Positions 31,856-43,977 of a DNA stretch of 47,778 bases are shown in pieces. The notes beneath the pieces were generated by a model. It ran no database searches, was not told the origin of the DNA, and saw nothing but the letters and a program-made list of their open reading frames with translations. The stretch's first letter is position 1; every line of letters starts with the position of its first letter. Source of the stretch: Gnetum montanum. Taxonomy: Eukaryota; Streptophyta; Gnetopsida; Gnetales; Gnetaceae. The position numbers and the translations under genes were made by a program. The stretch covers positions 98,690 to 146,467 of the forward strand of contig MNCI01020964.1 in the NCBI GenBank assembly GCA_015680685.1, written 5' to 3'.

Positions 31856-33790
31856 ATGGCTTCTTCTTGTAGGGAAGAATCTCCGTTGTTGTTCAAAAAC
31901 ACTTCCAATAAAAGGCAAGAAGGCCCGAAACCACTTATGCCTCAATAGTGAAAAGTTATCTATACTCATCTAGATGAGTATATTCTTCACTTCATCTTCA
32001 TTCTACACCAAGTTGAAAAAATGCAGTGGAGGGGCATGGAGGGCAACATTGTGTTGCCTCCCGATTAATCGGTTCTTGTGATGTTGCTCAACAATGTCAT
32101 GAGATTGGGCATCTAGGGACTCAATGTTGAGTATGTTGTGTAAGATCATGACTATTGGGATTATCATCCCACAGATGCATAACAGAAGAAAGATTGGTAG
32201 ATGGAGGCATGCTATGAGATGTCAAAGGGCAAATGGTTCAAAAATCCCTTGTTCCTACTGGGTCAAAAGGAAGGTGAAGATCCATTCTTTGAGGATTTTC
32301 AAAACACTAATTGTTCTTCCCTTCTCTTCAATGAAGGATCCCTTAACCAAAATTTACAGTCAACTATAAACAATCCTTGTTTAGGGAACAATGGGTCCCA
32401 TAACCATGGGGGCTCCAAAGGAGGGAGTTAAGGAAGGAACAATGATAAGCATCATGATAAAGGCAAACATGATGATTGTGGTCGAGACAAAAGGAGAGGA
32501 TGTAGTAGGAACCATTTTGGTGGTAGTCCTCCTTCCTCATTATCTTCTTCCTCCTCCAAATTTCACCAAAGTCATAGAGGGAGAGATTGTGATGGAGGTG
32601 ACTAGTAGGATAAAGATGATCGTAGACCCCACTAAAATAGTAGAGACTAGGGGCATGCACAATCAAGGAAAGCCCTCCATCATGAATGAAGGGACAATAG
32701 AAGACATCATAAGCATCATGGCCATAACAGAGATCATGATTATGATGAACCTTTTCTTACAACTAGAAATATGCTAAATATTATAGAGTCCATGAGGATT
32801 CCAACAAGGCATGTGAAAGATAGCTAAATTAAACAATTGAACATGAACAATATTCCTAAGTTTGAAGGGGGATATAATTTTGATCCATAAAATCATATTC
32901 AAGCCTTTCATGATGCATGTGCCTTATAGAACATTGGAACAAATGGAAAAAATTGAAGTTGTTCTCTAGGACACTCATCAAGGAGTTTGAAAGTAGGTAT
33001 TGGTCCTTAGAATTGGTATCAATTAGACTATGGATTATGATGCTTGAACTCTTCAATGAGAAGTATCAAACATACTCCTGAGTGTCTAACCTGAGGAAGC
33101 AGATCCAAGGGTGAAAACATGGAATACATGAGTCCTTAGATGTAGCCATGGGAAAATATTACTCTCTGTTGAATAGGTTCCTAGGCCATGGCTTTTGTCA
33201 AAGGAAGCAGCTTTGCCATATCATAGATGGGGTTAGGAAAAAAAAGGAGAACTGTTGGGATCTATGTCCAAGGGAGACTTTTAGAACTAAGAGTCCATCA
33301 GATCCAAAGGCTGATTGAGAAAGTGGCCAATGAAGAAGGTGAGCTAAGAAAAAGGGAAAGTGTAGAGGATTATAACTGGGATCCTTATATTCGTAAAAGG
33401 AAGGTCTGATTTTATGATGATGAGAAGGAAGCACCACTTGATGAAGTGGTGCAATGCAAGACTTTGTCAATACAAAAATATGTTTTTGAAATATCAGCTA
33501 AGGTAGGAAAAACATGGGACTCTTTGGATGAAAAGTTCCAAACTACTTTCCAAATTGTGAAGGAGCCCAAAGAGCAAGGGAGTGGTCATGATCGAAGGAG
33601 AATGAAGGAAACTAAACTTGCCATCAAAGGGGTAAGGGCAAAGCTATTGCCATTAAAGAGGTTGCAAATTTTGAGATAGATGGTGATGGTGGGTGTGACA
33701 TCTACCAATACGACCATCCTAAGGAATGTTACCTAATTATGTCACACTTGTAAGAATCTGGGATGTATGCATTGAATCCTAGATTGGCAA
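31856..33790 (+). pseudogene. gag: gag of element B (broken)
   Basis: ATG at 31856 (MASSCREESPLLF) with TAG at 31946-31948, at the same aligned place as the first stop in element A. Later fragments match A: YTHLDEYILHF, MEGNIVLPPD, LNMNNIPKFEGGYNF, KHGIHESLDVAMG-like sequence, then GRLLELRVHQIQRLIEKVANEEG (split here as GRLLELRVHQIQ and LIEKVANEEG), and CDIYQYDHPKECY near 33690. The His/Ser/Arg-rich part lies near 32430-32700. Many TAG and TGA stops. It would encode the particle-forming protein. Confidence 0.78.
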
Positions 33791-34475
33791 AAAGGCAAGC
33801 ACCCAGGCGGTTACCTTATCCTTAAGGAAACTACAAGAAGTTTCATCAATAACAAGCCTATTATCTGAGTGGAGCTGCACCTATACCTCATAAGTAGAAC
33901 TAGAAATGGCAGCATCCCTAGTTATGTGGGATGCCACCACCAAGGTAGTAGTACCCTTATCGATAGCTAGATCCATATGGATACTATGTTTAGTAGTTGA
34001 TATAATTGTGTGACTCTTCTATTCATGCCTCTTTCTAACATCACTACTACCCTCATGAGTATTACAAAGCATAATCTCCATAAAGGGAATCCCCATTTAC
34101 ATATTCCCATCCTCATTTCTTTACACCTGTACCTCCATCCTCAACTCAGTTTCCACTAGCTCCATCCATGCAGGGTGAAATTCCAGCCCAACCATAGTAA
34201 ACAAAATCCAAAAGGGCTATTAATTTATAGCTAGCTTTCTAGCTGAGTGGTTTAGATAATAAACCTTGAAAATAACCCTTTTTCCAAACCAACAGTCATA
34301 CTAAGCCCTCATAGACACCTATAACTATTGATCTTGATTCTCCTTCCTCCTTTGCAACATCGTTCGAGATCCCTTCAAACCAAATGTCTCCCAAAGTGCA
34401 TGTTGTCATGTTGACCCACATAATCATAGATTGGATATAGGTTGGTCAGCTTCCCATGAAGAGATTTGATCTTGG
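33791..34475 (+). pseudogene. Pro/Tyr-rich gag-protease linker of element B (broken)
   Basis: Same position and composition as 19661-20149 in element A, with phrases such as GMPPPR, DPYGYYV-like and QPEIPAQP-like codons in shifted frames. Heavily interrupted. Confidence 0.45.
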
Positions 34476-34900
34476 AAGTTCCCTATTTTACTTGCAAATC
34501 ACTAAGAATGAGCTTTGAAAAGCTCTTCTAGACTCAATTTCTGGTGTTAATTTAATCTCTCATGAAATGTACAAAGCTTGGAACCTACCTCCTCTCAAGA
34601 AGAGTAACATTCATCTTGAGTTAGTAGACCAATTCATCACTATTTCTCTAAGATTGGTAGAGGACATTATTATCACCATTTTTGTGTGGTCCTATCTTGC
34701 TGACTTCCTAGTGATCTAAGTATACAATTGCAAAGGGGACTTCCCAATCATCATGGGAAGGACTTGGCTAAGTACAATAGATGTGCAATTGGAAATTAGA
34801 GACCTCTTGGAAATTTCCAAGAAAAATTATTTTGAAAAAATTGAGAGGATGCACATTCCATGCATCACATACAATAACACAAGGTGTCATTGCATGTAGA
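34476..34900 (+). pseudogene. Aspartic protease of element B (broken)
   Basis: KALLDSISGVNLISHEMY replaces the LDSGSGVNLIS of element A, so the Gly of the D-S-G triad has become Ile in this copy. WNLPPLKKSNIHLEL and GDFPIIMGRTWLSTI follow in order. Stops at about 34517 and 34719. Confidence 0.75.
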
Positions 34901-35070
34901 AATTATGGATAGTAAAAAGTACAACAATCACAACATGTAGGTAGTGTGTAGATGTCATGGAAATTCAAAGGTGCCTTTACATAATAACCACAAAATAGGA
35001 GGGTACCTAGTGGCTAATAGCTAAATCTAAAGGTAGCTCAACTTTATGGATGGAAAAAATATAGAGCCTC

Positions 35071-36170
35071 ATGAGTGCCTACATTGAAGGCATGGATGAG
35101 ATGGAGCAAATCTATCACCAACTCTTCAATGAACCTAATGATACCAATTGGGGAGAACTAGAGATCCCTGAGAGCTTTAAAAAGGAGCTCCTTGAGTTAA
35201 AAAATCTACTGGTTGAAATGGAATATGCTTTTCTAAAAAATGACAAGCCGGTCATTATCAATGCCAACCTTGCTCTTGTGCAAAACAAGAAGCTATTGGA
35301 GGTTGTCAACAAATGGCCAATAGTCTTCTCTTGGTCATATCATGAGTTGATTGGAATTGATCCAAGGATATGCCAACATCTCATCCTCATAGATGCCTCC
35401 ATTAAAGTAAAGAGATAGTTGTAGTGGTAGTTGAGCCCTTAACTAAAGTAGATTGTCAAAGAGGAGATTGAACGACTCCTCATGGTAGGGTTCATTTATC
35501 CCATTGTAGATAGCGAATTGATTAGCTCACTTGTGATAGTGCCAAAGAAAGGTGGAAAATAGAGGGTTTGCATTGATTTATGGCAACATATAAGGATTAG
35601 TTTCTATCACCATTTGTGAACTAGGTGTTGGACACTATTTCTAGGCATTATTGCTATAGCTTTTTGGATGGTCATAGTGGTTATAACCAAATCTAGATAG
35701 CACTGGAGGATCAGGCCAAAATCACATTCACAAGTCTATGGGGGATATTTGTATATAGAAAGATGCCATTTAGCCTATGTAATATCCCTACTATATTCTA
35801 ACATCTTTTCCTGAGCATTTTTAATAGTAGATTAGTAGTGAGGTGGAAGTCTTCATGGATGACTTCTCCACCTATGGGGCTACATTTGAGAAAGCCCTAG
35901 ATTGTCTTGAGCAAGTTTTGAAAAGGTGCATGGAAATAAATCTTATGTTTAACTCATAGAAAATCCACTTGATGGTCCAAGAGGGCATTATGGTGGGGTA
36001 TAGAATTTTACAAAAAGAGATTGAGGTGAACCCTAAAAAAATAATTCTCATCCAAGAAATTTCTCAACAGCCATAAATAGTTAAAGATGTGAGGTCATTC
36101 CTTGGCCAGATTGGCTATTATCGATAATTCATTAAAAATTTTTCTAAGATCACTAAATTTTTGGTGGAGT
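35071..36170 (+). pseudogene. pol: Reverse transcriptase of element B (broken)
   Basis: An open stretch of 115 codons (35071-35418) covers the segment before the RT core (ELEIPESFKKELLELKNL, NDKPVIINANLALVQNKK). The core reads EEIERLLMVGFIYPI, LVIVPKKGGK, RVCIDLW, then a frameshift and small deletion in the FPLPF block, then VEVFMDDFSTYGATF-like sequence (catalytic D-D kept) and SFLGQIGYYR. RT order is as in element A. Confidence 0.88.
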
Positions 36171-36830
36171 TAACAAAGAAGGATGCTTCATTTGTCTAGA
36201 CTAAAAAATGCAAGCATGTATTCTAAAACTCAATCAAAATCTCATGGAAATTGCAATAATACAAGTACCTGACTGGTCTAGACCCTTCCACATTATGATG
36301 GACACATCCAATTATGCCTTTGGAGCCATGCTTATGTAGTTGGATGATAAAAAACATCCTTATTACATCCACTATGTGAGTAGAAGTATTGTGGGTACAT
36401 AGTTAAATTACATCACAATGGAGAAAGAACTATTGGCAGTGATGTATGTGTTGGAAAAATTTAGGTACTATGTGCTTGTGTACAAGATGTTTATGCACAT
36501 GGACTATAGTGCAATTTGGTTCTTTGATGAATAAGCCAATGGTAAGCCCTTGTTTCATAAGATGGCTAGTGATCTTGTAGGATTTCAATTTGACAATGGT
36601 AGATTGAAAGAGAATTGAGAATATGGTTGTTGACCACTTGTTTTGGTTGAGATGGAACAACAAAGAGGAGAAGAGCCCACTTTTAGATCAATTTTCTAAT
36701 GAACTTTTCTTTGCTAAGGTTATAACTGAACAAGTGCCCACTAAAATTGACTGGTATGATGGCATTCTCACCTATCTTCTTACTCAGGAGATGCTATAGG
36801 AGTGGGATAACATGAAGAAATAATAGTTTC
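36171..36830 (+). pseudogene. pol: RNase H domain of element B (broken)
   Basis: Fragments match element A at 21997-22500: LVELTKKDASFV, a DASNYALGA-type block now read as DTSNYAFGAM, the FRYYVLVYKM block, MNKPMVSPCFIRWLVIL and NMVVDHLFWLRWNNKEE. Several stops and shifts. Confidence 0.8.
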
Positions 36831-38010
36831 TTCCCTTGGAAAAACACTTCATGGAAATCAATGAATACCTTCACAAGGTGTGCATCGATGGCCTAGTTCG
36901 ATGGTGTGTACTTGATGTTGATCAATTGTACATTATCCAAGATGTTCATGAAGGCCCTTATGGGGGCCACTATGCTAGGAGATGCATGACCATTAAGATC
37001 CTCATGAAAGGATATTATTAGCCAACACTTTTCAGGGACCCTCATCACTTTGTCTGCTCCTTTGAATGCTACCAATGTGATGGTGTAATGACTACTTGTA
37101 TGGAGGGGCCTTAGTAGTGAATCCAACCATTGGATTCCATTGATATTTGAGGCATCGATTTCATGGGTTCCATCACTCACATGTCAAATGAAAAGACATA
37201 CATTATAGTATTTGTTAACCACTATATGAAGTGGGTAGAAGTGGTGGCCATTAGCGATTGCACATCTTCTACAGCTACTCAGTCTATACAAAAACATGTT
37301 GTAAATAGGTTTGGGATTCCATGTGCACTTATTTCTATTAATGGAACTCATTTTACAGGTACCATCTTTCAAAAACTCATGCAACACGGGTTGAGAATAA
37401 ACTAACAACACCCTATCACCTCCCAAGTTAACAATCAAGCAGAGGCTACAAATAGGGAGATCAAAAAAATACGAATAAGAATTGTTAGTAAATACAGGAG
37501 GGATTGGAGCACAAAACTCAATGATGTCCTTTGTGCCTACTACCCCACTTGGAAACTTCTTATTGGCTACTCTTCTTATGAGCTTGTGTATGAAAAACTA
37601 CCAGCTCTTCCTATCTAAGTAGAGCTCTGTACTTTATCAACCACATGTGACCTTTGCCTTGACCTTAGCCTAGCATTGAAAGAAAGGTTAATGAATCTCA
37701 ATGTGCTAGGTGAGAACCAATTAGTGGCCCTGTCATCTAATGAAGTGCATAAGGCATTTAATAAACAATGACATGACCTTAGAATTAGGAGATTGAAATT
37801 TCAACTGGGAGATAGGGTCCTATACTAGAATCCCACACATGTACCAGAAAGAACTAATTTCTAAACATTGTGAGGAGGGCCTTAAATTATCTGTGGAACC
37901 TTTCCTTCTAGGATCATTTAATCTATAAACTTGAAGGCCCAAACAAAAATCTGTTAGTCAACATGCACCAACTTAAAAATTTCCATGAACTTAAGAGAGC
38001 CAGTGATTGA
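36831..38010 (+). pseudogene. pol: Integrase of element B (broken)
   Basis: EKHFMEINEYLHKVCIDGL, then HEGPYGGHYARRC and CSFECYQCDGVM (H-H-C-C module), the core GIDFMGSITHMS, ALISINGTHFTG (the second catalytic D is Asn here) and NNQAEATNREI, then KYRRDWSTKLNDVL and FQLGDRVLY. The D-to-N change would inactivate catalysis even without the stops. Confidence 0.87.
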
Positions 38011-40300
38011 AACACCTAAATAGATGGACAAGAATGCTCAATTTTTTAGATGTCCTCCTTTCAACTCAGTCATGGAAGAGATGCCCATTCATGTTCATCA
38101 AACAAAGTGACTTCTCAGTTTTTCATTTTTTTTTATTTTTCATAGTTTTTTATTTTACACAAATTTTAGGACATTTTCTCTTTCTTAAATATTTTATAAT
38201 TTCTTCTACATTTTACTTTAGTTGGTTTGGAAATTTTTCTTATGTTTTCCTTTATTGTTGCCAGGACTTGATGGAAACTATAGCTATTAATTAATGGTGA
38301 TTTGTACTATAATGTTATTTGATTAGTAATGTATAGATTCTATCTTTGAATTTTGATGTTGATAACTAAGACATGGTTTCTTTTCATGATAACAAGTAGT
38401 GATTCCACATCATCCATCCATCCACGAAACTCTATGGTGTTCCTTTATTTTGGAAGTATGAGGTCTTTTCTTAAATGAAACTTTTAATGGATTTGTGATC
38501 TTGGTAGTTTTCAAACTTGGGAAGGATTCAATGGATAGATATGGATTTGACTTCAAGGAAATTTGATGCTCTTTGTACTTGCCTACCCTCTTGGATGCAT
38601 GAGTGTTTTCATGGATTTTCATCGTTCCACTATCAACCAATAATAGGAAGCAAAGTCTTTGCATGGTGTTGTTTCCATCAAAAAATCCAAAAAATAAAAA
38701 AAGAAAAAAAAATAAAAATAATTGAAATTCTAAGAACACCTCTTAAATAAAATACCAGCTACAAGCATTGGTTATGAGACTAGAAAGACATGTTACCCAT
38801 GCTTGAATGTCCCCTCTAACTAAGGCCCTTTTCACTTCCTGCTTCTCTTTTCTTCTCTTTTAGGAATGGTGATAGATTTGTGGGGATATTCTTGTGTCAT
38901 GAGAGGGTGGACAAGTCTAAGCATGTTAATGCAAAGTCATTGAAAGTGGTTCATTTTAATTTGGATTAAGCATGGATGTTATTAGGTTATATCAACCACA
39001 AATCCACAAGGGATGTCATGTGACCATGATATAGAACTCCATTTCCCTCTATCTTCATCCCCCCATGCTTTCCATAACTCACCTCACTACTATTTTTCAT
39101 GTTTGTTTCAATGTCTTGATTTGATATGATCAAAGTTCTTTGATAGTTTCTTTGGTGATTTGGTCCTTAACTAACCATAATCATTAATCATCCATGGGGT
39201 CCATAGACTTCTTGGTTTAAGAGCATGGAAGGGCATTAAAGGACATGAGCCTGCTATAGGGAGGACCCACTTGCATACTCCTTGGTTGGGCTAGTTAAGT
39301 TCCATATCCCTTAGACATTTTTCTCTTTCAAATCTATCACATTTCACATCAATTACATCTAGTTGTGCACTTCTTCATGAATTTTTTTAAGAAAAATCTC
39401 TTTTTTTGGGAATTATCTAGCCCTATTCAAGCATTTCATCATGTTCTTGGATCTTCTGGCTAGCTAAGAATTACAATTTTATGTAAAAAATCTTTGCTTT
39501 TCCTTTATTTTTAATGATGAAAAATTCTATCTTTTAGTTGTGTCAATGGGATGACACAAAAAATCTATAAATAGCACAATAATTAGAAAATTTTTTATCA
39601 TTTTTTCTCAAATGGGGAAGGAATTTTTGTAGTTTTTAAAGCTTAGAACCTTCCGAAGCCCATAACTTTCAAATTGCTTGTCCAATTAGCCCTATTATTC
39701 AATTTTGTAGCTATTGAAGAAGAGCTCTATGTCTTGGGGGCCAAAAACCTTAGGTTTTTGATGAATTTTTTAATAGAATTTTTCTAACTCCCATAAGGTT
39801 TAACTAATAAAATAATATTGAAATCACTAATTCATAAGAGTTAAACCTTTCCAATGAACTTTGGTAGACACTAAAATAAAATAATATTAAAATAATTAAA
39901 TCTACCATACGTACAACATAACATAAGAGTAATTGATTCAAAGAGACAAGGTATCAAAAATTTTTAAGTTACACATCAAATGTTGATCCTTAGTTATGTT
40001 GTGAATATAGATGGCACCTAGACCTAAACGTTTGTAGGAAGGAGGACCATCCAAACCGAGAGACAAGTGGCCTAAAACTAGAAGGGGCCAATTGTTGGAG
40101 TAGCCCTAGGAATAAGCAACCAAAACACATGCAATATGACCTCTTTAGGAGGAGCCTAAAGTGGAATCTATTTAACAAATTTCTCATGTTGAAACAAAGC
40201 AATCCCATTGGGATGAGGCATCAAGATCAAGGCCAATCATTGAGGTCACATTAATAGATTCCTACCTTAGGCAAATCTAGTCTAAAGAAATTTAATGTTT
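38011..40300 (+). other. Non-coding region after pol in element B
   Basis: T-rich start, then 38480-39330 homologous to 24300-25170 of element A. From 39330 to 40300 there is no counterpart in A and no clear frame. Local A-runs (38690-38725) look like simple sequence. Confidence 0.6.
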
Positions 40301-40308
40301 TGTTCTCG

Positions 40309-42540
40309 AAGAGCTAAACTTTGGAACCTTCTTGAACTTCACCCCAAAAGACGTCAAGAGCCAACTTTGAAGCTCTTCCATGTGGTCCATCATCAATTCC
40401 AGTGGGAAGTGGACATGGAAGAAACATATCTCCTATGGAATAATAGGTAGGTTGATGCCACTATGAAAATCAATGACATCAATGTGTCCTACTTGGTGGA
40501 GGTCATCTCTCAGGCCCTTGGGTCATTGGAAACTAGGGCAACCTTGGCAAAAATTTTGATCCAAGTAGATCTAGACGTAAAGAAGGAGTGGATGTAATAG
40601 TGCTATGGAGTTGACTGCAAGGAATACATGGAAAAGAGAGCATACTTTAGGGTCACAACCTATCACCTCAGTCTAACTATGAGGCCAAGTAAGGTGATAG
40701 CCTTCTCTACTCGTGCATGTGCAGCTCTAAGTGAGAAATTTGTTTTCAATCTCCCATAGCTAATCTATCTTGAGATAGAAAAGCATTTTAAGGAAAATGA
40801 GCATGGGAGAAAGGCACTTCTCTTTCTTTGCTTGATCCAAAAATTATGCAAAAGGGAAGGAATAGTTCACTAATGACACCCTTTGACATACTCCTATTGC
40901 CTCCTAGGTAGAAATGATGAAAGATAAATTGCCTACCAAGACGTAAGAAGAGGTGTAGCCACCACCAACACCCACTTATGAAACAATGCTAGAGACTTAT
41001 ACTACCATGGAGCACATGCAAGAACTTCGTGAGCAAATTTTGTAGTCGTAGTAGGCAGGACCAAGTGGGGATCCATCCATGTACCAACTAGGCCTAAGCC
41101 ATCTAAATGAGGCTACTTATACCATCAGCTTGTTGGAGGACATGGCACTAATTTTTTCAATCCAATGAATGTAGGCATCTAAGTGCTTAAACCCTAGTAC
41201 TTGAGAGGTAATGGTATCCATTCCAAGATAGCAATAATTTTTAGAAATCTTGAAAAATTTTGCCACCTTCTCAATGCATTTGGAGGAAGGTGATGGAGCA
41301 ACTATCTTGATGATGTAGCACTAAGGGTTGGAAATAGTGGCCGAGGTGGTGGCTGATCGAGTGGGTGAGGTCCTCAATGTTCCTACAACATTTGCGTTAG
41401 ATATTTCTATACTCAGAGATGTGTAGATGTTTGCAAGAGTGGAGTGGGAGATTTAGCATAGCCCAACACAAGGAGTTGCTAGAAAAATTGGTGGGGATTA
41501 GACATTTGGTTTCAAATGTATTTGACCTTCTGGATGACATCATTGCTATATAGTTGATGCTGTTGGAGGTTAAGGATAAGTACCTCATTGCTAATGCCCA
41601 ACTAGAGGTAGCCACAACTAAAAATTGGTGCCTGGTTGTTGAAGTTATAGAATTACGAGTCCACCTTACTAATCCCATGGTTCTTTGCTAGGTTGTAACT
41701 AAAGATGAAGATTTTTTATAGCTTTAGGAAAAACTTCAAGCAGCCGAGAACACCTAGGAGATCATGGTCTTTGATGAGTCCATAGTAGCAATAATGGCTT
41801 ATAACACTAAGAAGGACTTATTAGAGGTCCATAAGGAGAATGCAGTTTTGACCAAGGATAACTATAACCTATGCAATGTTGGGCTTCAAAAGGAATAGAT
41901 GATTGAGTATATGAGATAATAGTAGGAGTAGCTTGCCAAGGTAACCATGAACTTGAGGATGTTGGTAGTAGAAAATTGTAATCTCTTGATGGAGGGGATC
42001 CATACTCTTTGCTAGAAATTAGCAATTAAGATTGCCACTTGAAAGAATAAGGCCCTCAAATTCGAAAGGTTCAAGAATCATTACAGAGACCAGGTCGACC
42101 TTCAAAAAGAAATCAATGAAAAAGAGATCAAACTAGTGAAGGCAAAAGTTAATGAGGCTCTTCAGTAGCTCTAACAAGGAGCTGCTATTTGGTAGTCCAT
42201 ATTTGATGGAATAAATGCATACAACAAGGTAGAAATCCACCTTAAGGAGCAACAAATTGACAAGATGATAGAGTACATAGAGATTTCCAAGCTTTGTTAT
42301 GCAAACTTTACAATGTTGACTACTAGGAGACTAAGGTCATAATTGAAGAAGCAGATGGCCAACTCATACATATTGTACAAGGTTGAGTTCAAGCATCATA
42401 AGGATATGAAGAAAAAGTTATAAATGACCAATGCTAAACTTGATGTTCTTGGAGAGTGCTTTACTGATCAAAGATCGATAGCTATGAACCTAGCTCGTAA
42501 GATGAGTGACTACTAGGATTTGTAAACACTGTTAAGGCAT
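40309..42540 (+). pseudogene. Extra eroded reading frame of element B, between pol and 3' LTR
   Basis: With stops ignored, long stretches stay protein-like on the plus strand. Near 40330-40600: LFHVVHHQFQWEVDMEETY, INDINVSYLVEVISQALG; near 40780-40860: KHFKENEHGRKALLFLCLIQ; near 40930-41040: PPPTPTYETMLETYTTMEHM. From about 41480 to 42520 the codons are rich in Lys, Glu, Leu and Ile with spaced hydrophobics, for example QVDLQKEINEKEIKLVKAKV and VEIHLKEQQIDKMIEY, which looks like long coiled coil. Stops are mostly TAG or TAA in place of CAG or CAA. Athila and Tat elements often carry an env-like or additional ORF here; the front part resembles the head region of such plant additional ORFs (Gly-Arg-Lys before a hydrophobic helix). 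No membrane span was seen, so an envelope role is not supported. Function unknown. Confidence 0.6.
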
Positions 42541-43084
42541 TTGATGTTGAACGTAAATAATTTGCAACTTGGTTTATCACCATGAAGGAGCTATTCCTTA
42601 CAATGCCCTATCTATGGGATATTCCCATACTAGCCCACATCAGTAATGCTATATGGACTATGTATGATCATCGGAGTAAGGAGGAGAAGATGAAAGCATT
42701 GCTAGATGCTTTCTATCTTCCACCAATAGTCATAGCTATAGTCAGACAGCCACAACCATAGCCTTAGCCACAATAGCTACATCCATCAAAAGTACAAGAA
42801 GGTTCTTTAGAACATCAAGAATCTCCACCACTTGGGATTGTTTGATTTTATCTTCATCTTCAAGCCGCTAGAGGGATTTTGCTATCAATTTTTGTAATGG
42901 TGTTTAGTTTTGTTATCGTGAACACCAATTTTTGTAAAAATTTGTAAATATATACACTTGGAAACTTAACATCAATTGATTCAAATTTGTGTTAGTTAGT
43001 CAGTGAATAATCCCATACCTTCCAAAAATTTTGTAAATAACTTGTTCCTGCTTTTGTTTACTCAAGGATGAGTTTTCATTTAGT
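42541..43084 (+). other. 3' untranslated end of element B
   Basis: Contains Pro/Gln-like codons near 42740-42800 (possible end of the extra frame), then T-rich sequence. From about 42880 it matches the last 250 bases before the 3' LTR of element A (AATAATCCCATACCTTCC, CAAGGATGAGTTTTCATT). Confidence 0.6.
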
Positions 43085-43094
43085 TGTGGAGGTA
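43085..43094 (+). promoter_or_regulatory. Polypurine tract region of element B
   Basis: TTGTGGAGGTA immediately before the 3' LTR, equivalent to ATGGGGGTA of element A. Short and weathered. Confidence 0.5.
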
Positions 43095-43977
43095 TGATGA
43101 GCCATGGTTGATTGGGCTGTGTTGACACAAATGCATTGACATGATCTTATTGATGTGTACCTATTGATGTAATCCCATTGACGCATACTTGTTGATGTGT
43201 ACTCATTGATGCATATGCATCAACATAGTGTCTAGTCTTGCCTATATAAATGTATGCACCTACCACATTTATGGCATTTGTTGATTGATAGCATAGCCAA
43301 ACTCTTGAATTTTATTTCTTCTAGAGTTAGAATATTTTCTAAGTGCCTAAAGTAGGAGTAAGAAGTGTATGGATCTTTATTTGAGCATCAATGTACCTAG
43401 AACCCTTAGTGTGAACAGCAATAAAGACGAGCTTTCTTCACAAATCTTGTAGCACTTGGACATAGTGCAATATTTTCTTTAATGCATTTATTATTCATGA
43501 AATTTATGCCTAAGAATTTAAATAATTAGTTATTAGTAGATTATTAATACACATAAGTATGACTAGCTTGAACATAGGTTAATGCTTGGTAATCCCAGTA
43601 GTGCTTAATACTTGGTTACCCAGTAGGATTACAATGTGTCTAGGATGTATATAGAAGGCAAGTACAGATACTTATGTTAGGATTAGTTAAGGAATTAATT
43701 AGTTATTAGATTAAGTAAACATTTAATTACTTTATTTTTGGAACTTAGGCAATTTAAATGAAAAACATAAAAATGATAAAATTCATATGCCTTAGTTACA
43801 CTTAACTGTATCATTGCACCTCACAAGTGAAACTATGAAGACAACGATCACATCTTTGAGATTCACTACCTAGGCAATGTGTACTTAGAGAGCTAAATTC
43901 TAGGGAATTCGACCAGATCTGTTAGTGAACATTAGTGATTTTTATGGTTGTGTGTAGGGACTGCTCATTGCTCATCA
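43095..43977 (+). repeat. 3' LTR of element B
   Basis: Starts TGATGAGCCATGGTTGATTGG and ends GCTCATCA. It is 72 bp longer than the 5' LTR, almost all explained by an array of 14-bp units in U3 (43135-43218). Confidence 0.93.
43135..43218 (+). repeat. Six 14-bp tandem repeats in U3 of the element B 3' LTR
   Basis: Units of exactly 14 bases: ATTGACATGATCTT, ATTGATGTGTACCT, ATTGATGTAATCCC, ATTGACGCATACTT, GTTGATGTGTACTC, ATTGATGCATATGC. The 5' LTR keeps only about one unit at this place. The array ends about 40 bases before the TATA box. Confidence 0.9.

Larger units (their letters stand above)
30900..43977 (+). mobile_element. Element B: full-length, decayed Athila-like Ty3/gypsy retrotransposon with an extra frame
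   Basis: A 13.1-kb element with LTRs of 811 and 883 bp, a weathered tRNA-Asp-type PBS, and gag, protease, RT, RNase H and integrase in the same order as element A and clearly homologous to it, plus about 5 kb between integrase and 3' LTR. The bases before (AGAAG, 30895-30899) and after (AGAAT, 43978-43982) match at four of five positions, a probable weathered target duplication. All coding parts carry more stops than in A, so B looks older. Its LTR sequence differs strongly from A outside conserved blocks, so the two are related subfamilies and not copies of one master. Confidence 0.92.

Noticed and set aside
32391-32777. Stand-alone 128-codon plus-strand gene
   Set aside because: It lies in a different frame over the His/Ser/Arg-rich part of gag in element B; the gag frame aligns with element A, so this frame is a by-product.
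38011-38294. 95-codon hydrophobic frame after integrase in element B as an envelope protein
   Set aside because: The hydrophobic residues come from a T-rich tract; there is no signal peptide or conserved match in element A.
43135-43218. CRISPR-like or satellite array
   Set aside because: Units are 14 bp with no spacers, the array is only 84 bp long and lies inside an LTR of a plant retrotransposon.
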